Source of the DNA: Erythroxylum novogranatense
Taxonomy: Eukaryota > Streptophyta > Magnoliopsida > Malpighiales > Erythroxylaceae
Direction of reading: 5' to 3'
Assembly: GCA_029891385.1 (NCBI GenBank)
Contig: CM057232.1
Span: 61,627,824-61,691,823 of the forward strand
DNA length: 64,000 nt
The position numbers and the translations under genes are program-made. Shown here one piece after another: positions 31,455 through 44,229 of this stretch (position 1 is its first letter; each line of letters starts with the position of its first letter). Under the pieces are notes generated by a model. That model was not told where the DNA came from, did no database searches, and saw nothing but the letters and a program-made list of their open reading frames with translations.

Positions 31455-34400
31455 TCACTCTTCCAAAGAACTTTGAGTGTACCTCTTTATCTGTTGATCC
31501 AAAATTTGGACTAGTTTCACCTTAAAACTCAAGTCTTCTCTCAGCTTTACTAGAGTTATCTCCAAAACATGATATAGATCCGGTATATACTTTTTAAGCA
31601 TTGAGACATGGAACAAATTATAGATCCAATTCAAGTCTATCGACAATTCCAATCGATGCGCCATAGACCCTACATGCTCTAGGATGCGGGAAGGTATGAT
31701 ATATCGAAGGCTTAGCTTCCCTCGGCTTTAAAATTAGATAATACCTTTCCATGGTGATATCTAAAGGAAAATCATATTAACAACTACAAACTCTAATGGT
31801 CATTGCCTCTTATTCATGTAACACTTTTAACAATCTTGGGTGATTTTCATCTTCTCTCAAATGACTTTTACTTTTCTGAGTGGTAACTTCTACCAATTCG
31901 ACCCCTTCAGCTTTGTTGTACCAAACTCATCCCAAAAAAGAGGTGTCCTACACTCTCTCCCATAAAGTGCTTCATATGGTGGCATATCGATACTTGTCTA
32001 ATAACTATTGTTATAAGCAAACTTTATCAAAGGTAACTTTATCAAAGGCAAGTGCTAGTCCCAACTCTCTTGGAATTCCATCACATATGCTCTTAACATA
32101 TACTCCAGTGTTTGAATGGTCCTCTCTGACTGACCATTGGTCTGGGGGTGGAAAGTAGTACTAAACTTCAGTTTAGTCCCCTATGTGATATTATAGAAAC
32201 CGGCACCCTGTGCAACTTCACAATCTCATCGATATACAGCTTTGCCAACCTCTCTAATGTGTAGGTTGTGTGGATATGTAGAAAATGAGTAGACTTCATC
32301 AATCTATCCACTATAACCTAAATAACATCATGACCCTTCGATGTACGAGGTAGCCCAACTACAAAATCCATTATCATATGCTCCTAATTTCATTCCAGAA
32401 TAGGCAAAGATTGTGACATATCTATTAGTTTCTGATGCTCTGCCTTAATCTATTGATAGGGAAGGCATCTAGCCACAAATTCTGCTATCTCTCTCTTCAT
32501 CCCTAGCCACCAATAACTCTCTCTAAGAGTTCAATACATCTTAGTGCTACTAGGATTCATAGAATAAGCCGAACTGTGAGCTTCTTCTAAGATAGCTAGC
32601 CTAAGACCCTGGTCATTCGAAACACAGACTCTATCTCTAAAGACTAACAAATTTCCTAATCTTATCAAATAATGTCGGCCGAACTTCAAACTGTGCTAGC
32701 AATGTTTCGTCATCCTCTACTAGTGAGAGTCTAATCCCAAGGCTCCGCACACTCATCAAATACATCATATAATGATTTTGCCTAATAGTTACTACCAAAC
32801 AGGATTTACAACTCAATGCATTGACTACCATATTTGCTTTTCCCGGGTGATTGTCAATTATTAAGTCATAATCCTTAATTAATTCCATGCATCTCCTTTA
32901 TCTGAGGTTTAGCTCCTTTTATGTCGTTAGGTACTTCAAACTCTTGTTGTCAGTGCATATACAACAAGTCTCCTCATAAAGATAGTGTCTCCAAATCTTG
33001 AGTGTAAAAACTAACACTATAAGCTCTAAGTCATATGTAGGATAATTTAGCTCATGCTTCTTCAGTTGTATAGAAGCATATGTGATCACTCAACCTACTT
33101 GCATAAGTACATAGCCAAGTCCTTGGTGACTGGCATCATTGTACACCTCATACCTAACCCCTAGGTAGGTAGAACGAGCACTGCTGCAGAAGTTAATCAC
33201 CTCTTTATCTCCTGAAAGGTTGCCTCACATTTTTCAACCCACTAAAATTTTATCCCCTTTTAGGTAAGCCTCAATAAAGGGGTTGCAAGTACTAAGAAAC
33301 CCTCAACAAATCTTCAATAATAACTAACTAACTCCAGAAAACTGCGAACTTCTATCATATCCTTGGTCTATTCCCACTCAAGTATGGTTTACACTTTCTT
33401 CGAGTCCACAAAAATACCTTCCCCTGATACCACATACCTAAGGAATCCTATCTCCCTCAACTAAAATTCACACTTTGAGAACTTTGCATACAACTGTCTT
33501 TTGTGAAGTATTTGCAGCATAATCTAGAGATGTCTAGGATGCTCCTCTCCATCCTTAGAATAAATCAAAAGGTTATCAATGAAGACTATGATAAACTAAT
33601 TTAAATAAGGATGGAACACCCTTTTCATGGAATCCATAAATGTTGTAGGTGCATTTGTTAATCCAAACATCATCACCAAAAATTCGTACCATACCTCGTC
33701 CAGAAAGTAGTCTTATGCAGATCATTTTCATCGATCTTCAGCTGATGGTACCCTGACCTCAGTTCTATCTTTGAGAATACTATAGCTCCTCTAAATTGAT
33801 CAAACAAGTCATCGACCCTAAGGAGTGGATATTAGTTCTTGATGGTAACCCTATTCGATTTTTGATAATCAACACATAAGTGGAGGGTCCCATCCTTCTT
33901 TTTGATAAACAATATTGGTGCTCCCCACGGTGAATGACTTGGTCTGATGAAGCCCTTGTCTAATAACTCTTGTAATTGAAACTCTTTCAATTATGCTAGT
34001 GCCATGCGATACATTGGTATAGATATTGGTGTCGTCCCCAGGACTAGGTCAATAGTAAAATCAAACTCTCGATCAGGTGGTAATCTAGGTAATTTCTTCA
34101 GAAAGACCTCGGGGAACTCGCACATATAGGGACACCTCCTAGTTCGACCCTTTATGCCGAAGTGTCAATCACATATGCGAGGTGTGTTTGGATTCCCTAA
34201 CGAATCAACCTCTTAGCATTGATCACCAATATCAAACAACTTGGGAATATCTGTTAGTCCCCAGTAAATTTAATCAGGACTCCATCCTAAGGGTCATACT
34301 CCACCTCTTTCTTAAAACAATCAACTCTGGCATGATACCTCTATAACTAGTCAATCCCTAATATGACCTTGAAATCCTGGAGATTGAGGGGAATAAGATT

Positions 34401-34740
34401 TGCCTCTAACACAGAATCATCGATCTTTATCTCATAAGCCATATATACTGCATCGCAAGCCACTGCTCTCCAAGAGGAGTGACTACAATGAGAGGGGGAT
34501 CTAATGGCTCCAGGGGATGACTAACATCCTCGGCGAAGGTCACATTGACAAAAGACCTTTTCGTGCCAGTGTCGATCAAAACGTCTCTACTGAAAACACA
34601 CATAATACTTTATAACACTATAGGTTAGCGCTTATACTATTTAAGAGTTTATCGGTACTACATAGAATATGCATCACAATATAGCAATACAATAACAAAG
34701 AAATGTTCATCCAGAAAATATCTGTAATCGTGTCCAGATT
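31455..34740 (-). pseudogene. gypsy pol remnant: protease, RT, RNase H, integrase, tail
   Basis: In transcription order: protease with VLIDTGTKRSFVN (D-T-G codons at 34573-34565); RT with [20 protein letters not shown] and [12 protein letters not shown] (33960-33720) and the catalytic loop read as VFIDNLLIYSKDGE at about 33590-33545; RNase H around 33180-32950; integrase with FHPQTNGQSERTIQTLE (32160-32110); and the C-terminal tail HRLELSIDLNWIYN...FHVSMLKKY (31664-31570), characteristic of chromovirus/Tekay-type polyproteins. The second catalytic Asp of RT (FIDD) is Asn, a G-to-A change at codon 33574-33572. Stops and frameshifts are frequent throughout. No chromodomain is clearly readable. 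Confidence 0.85.
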
Positions 34741-37738
34741 TGTTGGACCCTGCTTGCTTCCGAAGCCCAACTCTCTTGTGAAATCATGAAACTCAAGCTT
34801 GCTCTGATATCACAACTATTGACCCCATTTTCGGAACCTAACATTCAGAGTCTTAAACCTTGTGCTTAAAACCCTGTAGGTCGTTTGTTGTCATTCCACA
34901 ATAGTGGTGAGCGCACACTAATCAAATATCAAAATCACAACTTGAATTCTTCATAGAAATTGTAGCTTTAAGCCTCTAGTTTGCTTTGAAGCAAAAATCA
35001 TCTCAATCAGAGTTCTATAGCTCAAGATGTTCTTAAAAAGCTAAAGCATGCACATTCTCCAAGTATGCTCTCCTAACCGACCCCTCACTTACATTAATGT
35101 AAACTTCCTCAAAATAACTAAAAAAGATACCATTTTTCATCTAGTGATAACCAAAGATGTTAGGAAATCATTGCTTTAATAATCACTTCATTTGGAGGTC
35201 GGATGGGAGAGTTATGCCCAAAAGAATATACTGTGTTCACACCCTAAATCAATTTGAACCTCGCTTGGCGCGATCACCATAACTTTCAATCTAGAAATCT
35301 GATTGAGTTCGTTTTTAGAGCATTAGAAATAAGACATCTAGACCGACACCTCTCATGAAGACCACAAAACGCGATTTGGCCTCTAACAGAAAAAATATCA
35401 TCATCTTTCCAGTGGATGTCCGTTAAACGGACATCCATGTCTGTTTAACGGACATGTATCGAGTGAAGGAGGCCAAAATAACCCGAGAAAGTCCGTTAAA
35501 CGGACATGCATGTCCGTTTAACAGACATTGACTGGCCAAGGGGTGTTTTTACACTTGAGAATGTCCATTAAATGGACATCCATGTCCGTTTAACGGACAT
35601 TGGGGCTCCCTAAAGCCTCCAATGCCTCTCCAAAGCCTCCAATCTTCAACCTAACATCATAAACACTTGCAAACTTCCCAAATTCACTTACTCTAAAGCC
35701 TAAACACCTAATAATAACTCAAACACCTAGTTCAACTCACCAAATTCTCAAATCTCAACTTAATTGGTTCATCAAAATCACAAATTTCAAACATTCATCA
35801 AAGCTATCACAAACACAAACCATATACAACACTCTAACTAGCAACACTCACATCTCTTCATTCCGACGTCCAAAAATCACAAACTTCATATTGTTGGAAA
35901 GATCAAGAGATCTTCTACAACTTACAAGAAGACCATTTTTACAAATTTTACTTAGATTTTTCCAGAATTTCACTAGAATCCAGAACACAATCTTAACTCT
36001 ATGAAACTTTGAAAAGTAACAATGCAAAGATTTGAAAAGCCATAAACAACCATAATGCATATGCATTTCATTTACATCAAAATAAGTGTTTTACAATGCT
36101 TTAGCAAGAATTTTAAGCCACTTACATCAAATCCAAAATACAAATTTAACAAAAGCAACATTTTCCCAAAATCCATCTAAAGCATTGATTTACAAAAGTT
36201 AACTTGAAATATAAAATAATTCAATTCTGGAGTAATGCCTTTAGGTTCAATCGTCAATCTCGTGCTCTTCACCTGGAGATGGGACGGAATGGGAGGGGTG
36301 AGCTTACGCTCGTGGGTAACACGTTTGTATCTGGTAATAAGCAAAAACCGCAAAACATTCATGACCATAGCAATTTCTCACAATATTCATAAAACATATA
36401 TTTCTTTACTTTGTTAAACCAAAATCACAATTCTCACAAGTTAAGCATTTTTCAAACTTGTTAACACATGCAAAAACACAAACACATCATAAATGGCTTG
36501 GCAAGTCCATAAACATGACGAACTACACAATTATGTAAAATGGCCTTGTGTAGTCGTAAACTTGAGGGAGTCCTAAAAGGAGCTCTGTGCCACTAGCGGG
36601 CAGACGGGAGAAGTCTTGACTTGGTCAACGTGCACGTGACAATTTCTTGGATGGACTTTCGAACCCGCATAACATGTAATTCATGCACTGAAAACATTTT
36701 TGCCCAAATGACACATTCTTGAAAACTTAATTTTCATGCACATGACATATTTCCCAATTTACACAATTCAACAACCAAAAATCTCATACAAAATCATAAT
36801 AACCATTTTTCAACTCAATCAAAAGCAACCAAATACCATACTTGCAACGTAATTTAAATTTATTTCCAAAGTTCACACACAACAAACACATAAGACAATT
36901 TCTCAATCATTTAAAGAACTATAAATGCTCACTAAAAAGGTAGTTGAAAAGATCATTTATTACACTTAGTTGAAAAACATTTATAACTTATTAACACAAA
37001 TATAAAAGTGTAACCCACCTGATTTGCCTTGCTTAAAAGCTTGTTCAAGTGTGTCCCTTTCTTTGCTCTTCTTGCCTCCTTTGCTCTTCTTCAACAATAA
37101 CACAAAACCCCAAATTAAAAGGATTCAAAATTGGAAAACCTAAAGAACCCAATGCATGAAATTAATCTTAGAATCTCTAAACCCATCCATTTCCTAAGCT
37201 TTTTGAACCACAAACACTCCAAAAATCCCAAACATTAAAACTCACTTACCTTAAATCTTCACCCAACCAAGGGGTTTCTTGGCTCAAATGAAAGCTTGAA
37301 CCTTCCTCTAGCTTTTTTTTTCTTGAAATTACTCCAAAACTCCTCTTGAAGACTTAGAAAAATCAAAACCTAGACAAGCTCTCTTTTCTTTCTTTTCTTT
37401 CCTCCCTACGACACTCTCTCTCCCTCCTTCTCTCTAATTTTGTTTTTCTCCTCTCTTCTCATGTAAGCCATTCATTTCTCCTCTCTTTTATATCCTTATT
37501 AATGCTAAAAAGTCCAAAATGACCTTACTTGAAAACCTAAGTTCTTTCCTCCTTAGGTGACATGCCCATACTAACCCTTAGGCAACTTAACACTTCATCT
37601 ATAATTCAATTAACTCAAGTCACAAACTCTCATTAATGCTAACATGCTCATTAATCCTAACATACATAAATCTTGCAAGACCCCAAAAATTATCTAATCA
37701 ATCTTAATCAAATTTTAAAAAAAAATTAGGGGCCAACA
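34741..37738 (-). mobile_element. almost-solo LTR (LTR + PBS + 3' LTR tip), TSD agatt
   Basis: On the minus strand it starts TGTTGGCCCC (37738) and ends GCAGGGTCCAACA (34741), with agatt at 34736-34740 and 37739-37743. The LTR proper is 34817-37738 (2922 bp, its end decayed to GGGGTCAATA). It is followed by a PBS-like TGATATCAGAGC, about 25 bases, and then a second copy of the LTR tip (34741 to about 34775). So all internal sequence and nearly all of the 3' LTR were deleted. It aligns with the solo LTR 52810-55724 in opposite orientation. It separates gag from protease of the older gypsy element. Confidence 0.9.
35413..35602. repeat. palindromic array of atgtccgtttaacggacat
   Basis: Six copies, some with one or two substitutions, of the near-perfect palindrome ATGTCCGTTTAACGGACAT are arranged as three back-to-back pairs separated by about 45-60 bases. 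The same array, decayed, is at 54995-55101 in the related LTR. Confidence 0.92.
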
Positions 37739-37743
37739 AGATT

Positions 37744-39095
37744 GGCTCGAATGTCCTCCTCCTTCATTGAATAAAATCGTGCTTGAGCTCGCTAAGTAGG
37801 ACATTATTGACCTATTGGAAGTGTACTACTACCAACACCAGTCCTCTGTGTGGATCTAAAAGACTGAGCACCTATCCTAGAAGTCTCCCCTCTGTGTCTC
37901 ACTAGATGCATTGAGCTATCTCCTTCTCGAGTTGAAACCTAAGCCAGCTAAGGCCAATCTCTCCTTATGTGCCCTGTCTCTCCACACTAAAAACACTTTC
38001 TTGGCTTCGTATGCTTGGCTAAATGTACTTTTTGTACTTTCTATACTGTTTGGATCGATATGGTCAAGCTCGAGAAGCAAAACTAATAGTAAGGGCAATG
38101 CTTTGACCTCCTATTCATGGTGATCGTAAATTGACAGCTGATGATGATGTACCTTCAATACTACCTAGAGTTGAATTACATAGCTCCTCTTGAGCTGCTG
38201 GTTGGAGAAACTTGCTCCATTCCTTTTTCTATTCTTTTCCTTCCATTATTTTCTGTGCTCTTTCACTAACTTCTTAGCTCTCTTGGCCAACTATACCATC
38301 TCCTTAAACATGGTAGTGGCGGTAACCATCATCGTCTCCTAGATTGCTAAATTCAATTTGGTGTCAAACCAGAATCTCTTCATCTCGCCACTTATTCAGG
38401 GACATACGTAGGAAGCTCTCTCAACTTTATCAAAATCATGCACCGACTTATTCCCCTATGTTAGTGTAAAGAAGGCAACCTTCTTTTGATCTCTATCAAA
38501 TATGGTATAATATTGTTCGTTGAACTCGTTGATAAAATCCATCCAGGTAATCTGATTACGGTAACGTCCCTAGACATTTTCCCACTAGACTCTAGCATCA
38601 CCCTCCAGCAATCAGACAACTACCTTCAGCTTCATCTTATTAGACAGCCCTATATCGTGCATTGTCTCTACAGTTCGTCTCATCCAAGTTTGGCCTTAGT
38701 AACATCACCACGTCCATCAAAGGTAACATTCCTGAGATTCCTTACCTCCTTAATATACCCTAATAATTCAAGCATTTGATGTTGCCCTGGAGCAGGACTA
38801 ATCACCACTACTGGCTGTTATGGTGGTTGTACCTATTGTGGCATATTTGGCACTCTAGCCTTAGGTTGCTACTGTGTAGTGTTTTGTGCCCACCATGTCA
38901 TCACTTGCTGTAGAGCCTCCTCGATATCGGTGGTAAATATGGTTGTGCTACCACCGATGGTGTTACAGTGTAAGACTACCTACAAGACGAAGAGCTAGCA
39001 ACTACTGGTTATGTGATTGCTTCAGCGCTATGTTCCTCTAGCTGTGGTCTAAACGGTCCAACCTTGTGATGAGTTCCCCCTCCTCGTCTATCCAT
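37744..39095 (-). pseudogene. gypsy gag remnant
   Basis: The minus-strand start is at 39095 with MDRRGGGTHHKVGPF. Gag-like segments follow in several frames: LNKWRDEEILV, EVSERAQKIMEGKE and, near the C-terminus, a nucleocapsid-like piece at 37940-38000 (KKVFLVWRDRAHKERLAL) where a zinc knuckle CXXCGQXGHXXRXC would be; the cysteines and histidine are mostly lost. Many stops. The identification rests on position between PBS and protease and on these weak motifs. Confidence 0.65.
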
Positions 39096-39353
39096 GCTAT
39101 CACTATAAAATAAAAGAAAAAGACATTTTTTATTAAAATAGATCAAACTAAGCCTAACTTTTCTGATATCCCAAACATCTTAAGGAATGTTGACGAGTAC
39201 TCTCACCGAGGTAGAAATCATTCGACTGCTAAGGACGTCAACTTAACAATCTGAGACTCAACTTCTCGACCAAAGATTTTTGACACACAAACTCGACTCC
39301 TAAGGCTTATGAACTTTTTGAAAATGAAAATAACACTGTTGAAAATGTGAAAA

Positions 39354-39368
39354 CCATGCTCTGATACC
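39354..39368 (-). other. primer binding site, tRNA-iMet type
   Basis: On the minus strand GGTATCAGAGCATGG follows the LTR end (39377, GGGTCGTGACA) by eight bases. Confidence 0.75.
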
Positions 39369-39376
39369 GATTTAAT

Positions 39377-39560
39377 TGTCACGACCCAGTATCATATCAT
39401 ACACATGATAACCACCACATGCCCTAGCTGAGGACTCTCACAATACCCTTAGTCTGACTATGCAAGACTAACTGAATATCTTTTAAAAACATTTGGACAG
39501 AACAATGATTATAATTTAAAAATCCCAAAACTCAATCAAAATGTAAGGCACCAAAATATA
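39377..39560 (-). repeat. truncated 5' LTR end of the gypsy element
   Basis: TGTCACGACCCAG at 39377 is the reverse complement of an LTR end and sits next to the PBS. It resembles 28304 (TGTCACGACCTGG) only briefly. A 3 kb LTR cannot fit before the plus-strand element, so it is truncated; the right border near 39560 is estimated. Confidence 0.5.
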
Positions 39561-40521
39561 CCCTAGTTGAAATGATACATGTTTATGAAAGTACATGTGA
39601 GATAGGTAGGAGTTAAAATTGTACTATGATTTGAATGTGAAAGGCATATGAATTGAATTTTAGTATTGATATACTATAGTTAGTAAATTGGAATTATTTG
39701 ATACCATTAGATAATTGAGGTATTTAAATATATATTTGGGCTAGGAAAATTATCAAGTGACAAGTTAAGTTGGTACATGGAAATTAGAATGACTAAGCCT
39801 AAGAATTAGTGACATTTGGCATAGCTAATACATTGACATTTGACATCATTTAATGTGTGACATTGGGCAGCACAATAAAAGGACAAGTTGTTTATTAAAG
39901 TGTTGCAAATGGTAGCTTAAATGGTGGGCAAATGGGCTTCATGCCTTGGTGTTAAGTGGCATGTTAAGTTGGTGATTTATGCTTTATGTGGTTTATGTGT
40001 GAGAGTAAATTGATTTGTGAAATGTAATTATTGCATTCATCAAAGCTGATGGTACCTAGTTTTGTATAAATGTTAACTTGTGCACTTGGTGATATAATTG
40101 AGTGTTACTTTTGTTTCACTAGCTTTGATGACTTTCATGCTACTTTACCAAATACATCTCACCTTACTTTGATTCACGATTTTGCATGTGAACCTTAATG
40201 GTGGAGAAATGAAATGATATGCAAAATTGTGGATTGTCATAATCATGAATGGTTTTGAGTGCACCCATAAATATATCTTGTTTAAACACGTTTTCCAATT
40301 CTACCATTAGATTGCTCAATTTTTAAAAGTATTGAATGTTGATGGATAATGAGTACAAGCTTGGAATGTTAAGTTCTTGTTATGTTTTTGAAAGTCATTC
40401 TTCTTTGTTTATGATTATGTAATCTTGGAACATATGGGAAATGAGTCAATGTTTTTTTTAGGTATGAGTTTAATTTTGATGTTTTTCCCGAGGACGACTA
40501 AAAGCCAAGTGTGGGGGAAAT
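39561..40521 (+). other. 3' internal region and PPT of an Athila/Tat-type element
   Basis: AT-rich non-coding sequence that leads into AGTGTGGGGGAAAT (40508-40521), the polypurine tract type of Athila/Tat elements, directly before the LTR start at 40522. A block 'cacttagtgattaatgac' is repeated at about 40558 and 40652. No reading frame is recognisable. Confidence 0.6.
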
Positions 40522-43500
40522 TGATATGTGCTTCATTGATTGTTTAATTATTTCATAACACTTAGTGATTAATGACATTACATTGCTTAAGTTACTCACT
40601 TTGAATCATATGTGATTTTAGGCATAATTTGGAAGCAATTATTTCATAACATTTAGTGATTAATGACGTTAAATTGCTTAAGATACTCACTTTGACTCAT
40701 ATGTGATTTTAGGTACAATTCGGAAGTAAAGAAGTTAAAGTGAGTCAAAAGCACAATATTTGCACCATTTTTTGGAGACTAATTTTTACTTGTATTCATG
40801 GACCAAGAAGAAGAAAAATTAAAAGACAAGAAGAAGACAAGAAAAATGAAAACACAAATAAGAAAAATCAAAGTTACTTATAGCAAAGGATTATAAAAGT
40901 TGTGCATGTTCCATGCAAGAATGTGAGGGCCATACTGAACGTGAATTTGGAAGATGGAGAATGCAACAAGAAAGTAAGCAATATAGGTGTTTCAGTAGCT
41001 GATGAAAAAATAAAACAATAGCAGGAGAAGCATTACACGCTAGCAGCAGCCAACAACCTAAAATGTAGCGTAGTAGGAGAAGACCAGAATATCAACAAAT
41101 GACATAGCTGTTTACATTTCACATAGACAATGTCTATTTTTCACGCAGATGTTCAATAGGTGCATAGGTTTTTAATAAAAAGAGAATAGTAAGGATGGAC
41201 TGAAAAACTAATTAGAAAATAGAGAGTAGCATAGGATAAGAGAAGGGAGGAGTTATAGGAGGAGTCTTCATTTTTTTGGGTGTCTTCATTTTAAGTGTTT
41301 ATATTGGGACATTTTTAAGAGGCAAAGCTATGATCTTTTGGAGACACATGGAGGGATAACTTCCCAATACCAATTCGATGGTGACATTAATGTCAACAAC
41401 TTGGGTTAACTGTATTTCACAGTTTTTGCTGTTTCTTTCTCTCTTTAGAAATTGATTGTATTATCCTATGTTAATTGATTTGGGGTGTATAAACCCAATA
41501 GGTATGATGAAAAGATTATTTGCATGCATTTATTGGATTGTTTATTTACAAATCCATTGATAGAATTTTGATATAATTCGTAATTGTTATATTTGAAATT
41601 CATATGTAGCGACTAATGATACGTAATCATTAGAGATAACATAACCTAGGTTAAATGACGCATTGTACGTGGTTGTTGCTTTAGTTATTCAGTTTTCCTA
41701 ATTTGTAATGGTATTGCCCAATTGAATCTAATGATCATATCCTAGTTTATTTAGTGGTTAGGTTTAATTAAGGATCGTATCTTAATTAAACATTACCTAA
41801 GGAAAAAACTCAAATTAATTATTAACCTACGATTAATAGTTGCTATGAGAGGTTTGAGAATGGAAAATCATTGAAATATGTTTAGTTAGGGTTGTAGGCC
41901 AAGATTGAACCAAAGAACCAGGTCCCTACCGAATTCCCCACTTTTACCATTTTTGCATGCTTTCTTTAAATTGCTTTTGTTAGTTAGTTTAGCTTTATTT
42001 TATTTTCTTATTTCTAAAACCAAATTGTTGGAGTTATGTAAATATAGTGCCTTGGAAAGAAAGTGTGTTTACGTGTAACTTTATCTTCTTCAGTTACAAT
42101 TTTGTAATCAAATTATTTATTATTAATAAAACAAAAGAGTTTGGTTTTATTTATGTGAGCATTATATATCTAGTCAAAAGGTACCAAGATTCTTTTGTAA
42201 GTAATATACATATACATAGAGATGTATGGGAAACATGTATATTATAAGAATCTAAATTAATGGATTCTCAGTTGAATAATTAAGTTGGTCGCTTAATTAT
42301 GGTTTAGATTGTAGTGTTGCGATTTATCTCCATATAAGTAAAGGAGTTTACTTAAAGGGAATGATGAGTTTCATATCATGATAGTAGTTGACTATTGATA
42401 ATGGCACTATTAAATGAATCTGAAATCAAGTATGTTTTTAAGAATAAAGTGGGTTGTTACTTTAATTTTAAAATATACAACTTAAGCATTCGCTTATTAT
42501 GGATCACAATCTTAAGGAGTGGTGAACTCGCATATGTTTCATTATAATTCTTGATATGATCGGAATGGATTTTTATAGAGCATTAATCCAATGTCTGCAT
42601 GTTGGAATTATCAATTGAAACATGTATTAAGGAACATTCACTCAAATAAAGAGTTTATAGTACTATCATCACTTCTAGATGTTTTAAGGAAATTTGGTGA
42701 TTAAAATGGTGCCAATAGTTTGATGGACTAGCTGCCCATTAAGTCTTAACACCAAGATGAGATCTTGTGTGTTAATCACCATATAAAGTAAAATGGGAGA
42801 TCTAGAAGGAAAAACCAACATAGGGGCAAAACGGTAATTTTAGCCTTTATTGTGCAAAAGGCTATAATAAGATTCTAAATAGGGTTTGCAATTGGAAATA
42901 AAATATGTGTTCTCATAATATTTAATAATTCAAGAGTTCAACTAATTGTCTTTAGTGGAATGACATTTAGTTAATAAGCTAGAATTAATTCTAATGAGAT
43001 TAAATTAATTCTAGGCTTATTAAAGCTTGAATTATCAAAGTCCAATAAGATTCCCCACTTGGCTTCAAGGAAGGTTATCAAGCTAAGTAAGAAATATAAA
43101 TGGAGGTTTTAGAATCCCATAATTGAATGTTGGGCTTACTCTAATCAATGGTTAATTAAAAGCCCAAATGTTCATTTAGAAATAGACTAACTTTGGTTTA
43201 ATGTAATTGATTAGATTAATTATATTAAAACAATTTTTTTTTAAAAAATGAACGAGCAATTTCAGTTATTAGGGTTGAATGTGCAGCTGCACATTTTACA
43301 TTAAAGTGCTAAATAAAGATGGTCTTTATTATAGTTTATCATCATTAAATGGAGTTATGAACTTACCATTAAATGGTTTAATGGTTATCTTTTAATGTTA
43401 GCATATAACCTATTAGCGTGATTAGATTAAAGAAGAAAGATGTACATTGGATGGACCATCTTCCTTCTTACATCATCAAAAAGTGAAATTAACATGATAA

Positions 43501-44220
43501 TATTAGGTGATTGAACTTTTCATATAGCCATCTTAAAACAGATGAGAAGAGTTTCATTCAATGACTTCTTTATGTTTGAATAAAGAAAGGTGTGATACAT
43601 TGGATGCTTCCCCCTCTTCTCTCTTATCATGCATAACTGAAATTAGGAGTGTAAGAAAAGTGTTCTTGCATTGTTTTGACTAACTCTCCCCTCTCACCTA
43701 TGCATGGCCGAAACTTAGTATGAGAAGTGTCTCATTGTTTCCTTTTTTTCTTCTACGAAAATACTCCTCCAAAATGTTTCTTCTCCTTTCCTACCAAAGG
43801 ATGTTGTTAAACAAGTTGTCCTAGGAGAACAAGAGGTAAATCAAATTAGTTGAGGATACAACAACAAGGAGAAGATAGATTGACAAAGCAAAGGCTTTGG
43901 ATACAAGAAGAAGGAGGGTTATCACAGTAAGGAATTAAAGTTGTAGCAAAGGAGTCGGTAATACGCTTCATCTTGTTTATGTCTATTATTATCCTTATAC
44001 CATATCATTTATAGATTGGCATGATGATTTGGATATATTGCTTCTGCTATAAATAAAATTTCTAAAAAGTTTTGAAATCTACTGGTTCTCCAAATATGGC
44101 ATGCTTTCTTTTTCTGATCTAACAAAACCTTCATAAACCTAAACACCTATTATTTTCATTTCAATAACTTTACACACACTCTCTGTAGGATCAACTTAAA
44201 CTCACCACTACTACAGTAGT
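40522..44220 (+). mobile_element. Athila/Tat-type LTR split by a solo copia LTR
   Basis: It starts TGATATGTGC after a polypurine tract. The distal part reads 'gaaccaaagaaccaggtcccta' at about 41910, then after the copia LTR (42026-44124) 'ctaaacacctattattttc' and 'actcaccactactaca' at 44190-44215, the block that closes LTRs of this clade. The exact end is uncertain. No PBS is visible after it, and integrase follows at once, so gag, protease and RT have been deleted. Confidence 0.6.
42026..44124 (+). mobile_element. solo copia LTR (2099 bp)
   Basis: TGTTGGAGTTATG ... TGATCTAACA. It aligns along its length with the copia LTRs at 45759-47876 and 55950-63053. Neither PBS nor internal sequence follows. 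The bases caaat (left) and aaacc (right) do not make a convincing target duplication. It contains the shortened palindrome AATGTGCAGCTGCACATT near 43280. Confidence 0.85.
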
Positions 44221-44229
44221 AGGTCTAGT

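Larger units (their letters stand above)
28304..39560 (-). mobile_element. degraded Ty3/gypsy element, minus strand
   Basis: From right to left: partial 5' LTR (39377 to about 39560), PBS (39368-39354), gag (39095-37744), insertion 34741-37738, protease, RT, RNase H, integrase and C-terminal tail (34740 to about 31450), PPT (31351-31340) and 3' LTR (31332-28304). The order protease-RT-RNase H-integrase is that of Ty3/gypsy. The coding parts contain dozens of stops. The five bases left of the 3' LTR are attta (28299-28303); the partner is lost with the truncated 5' LTR. The two LTR ends share only TGTCACGACC and a few bases beyond, so either they have diverged strongly or the right-hand piece belongs to a related subfamily. 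Confidence 0.8.
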
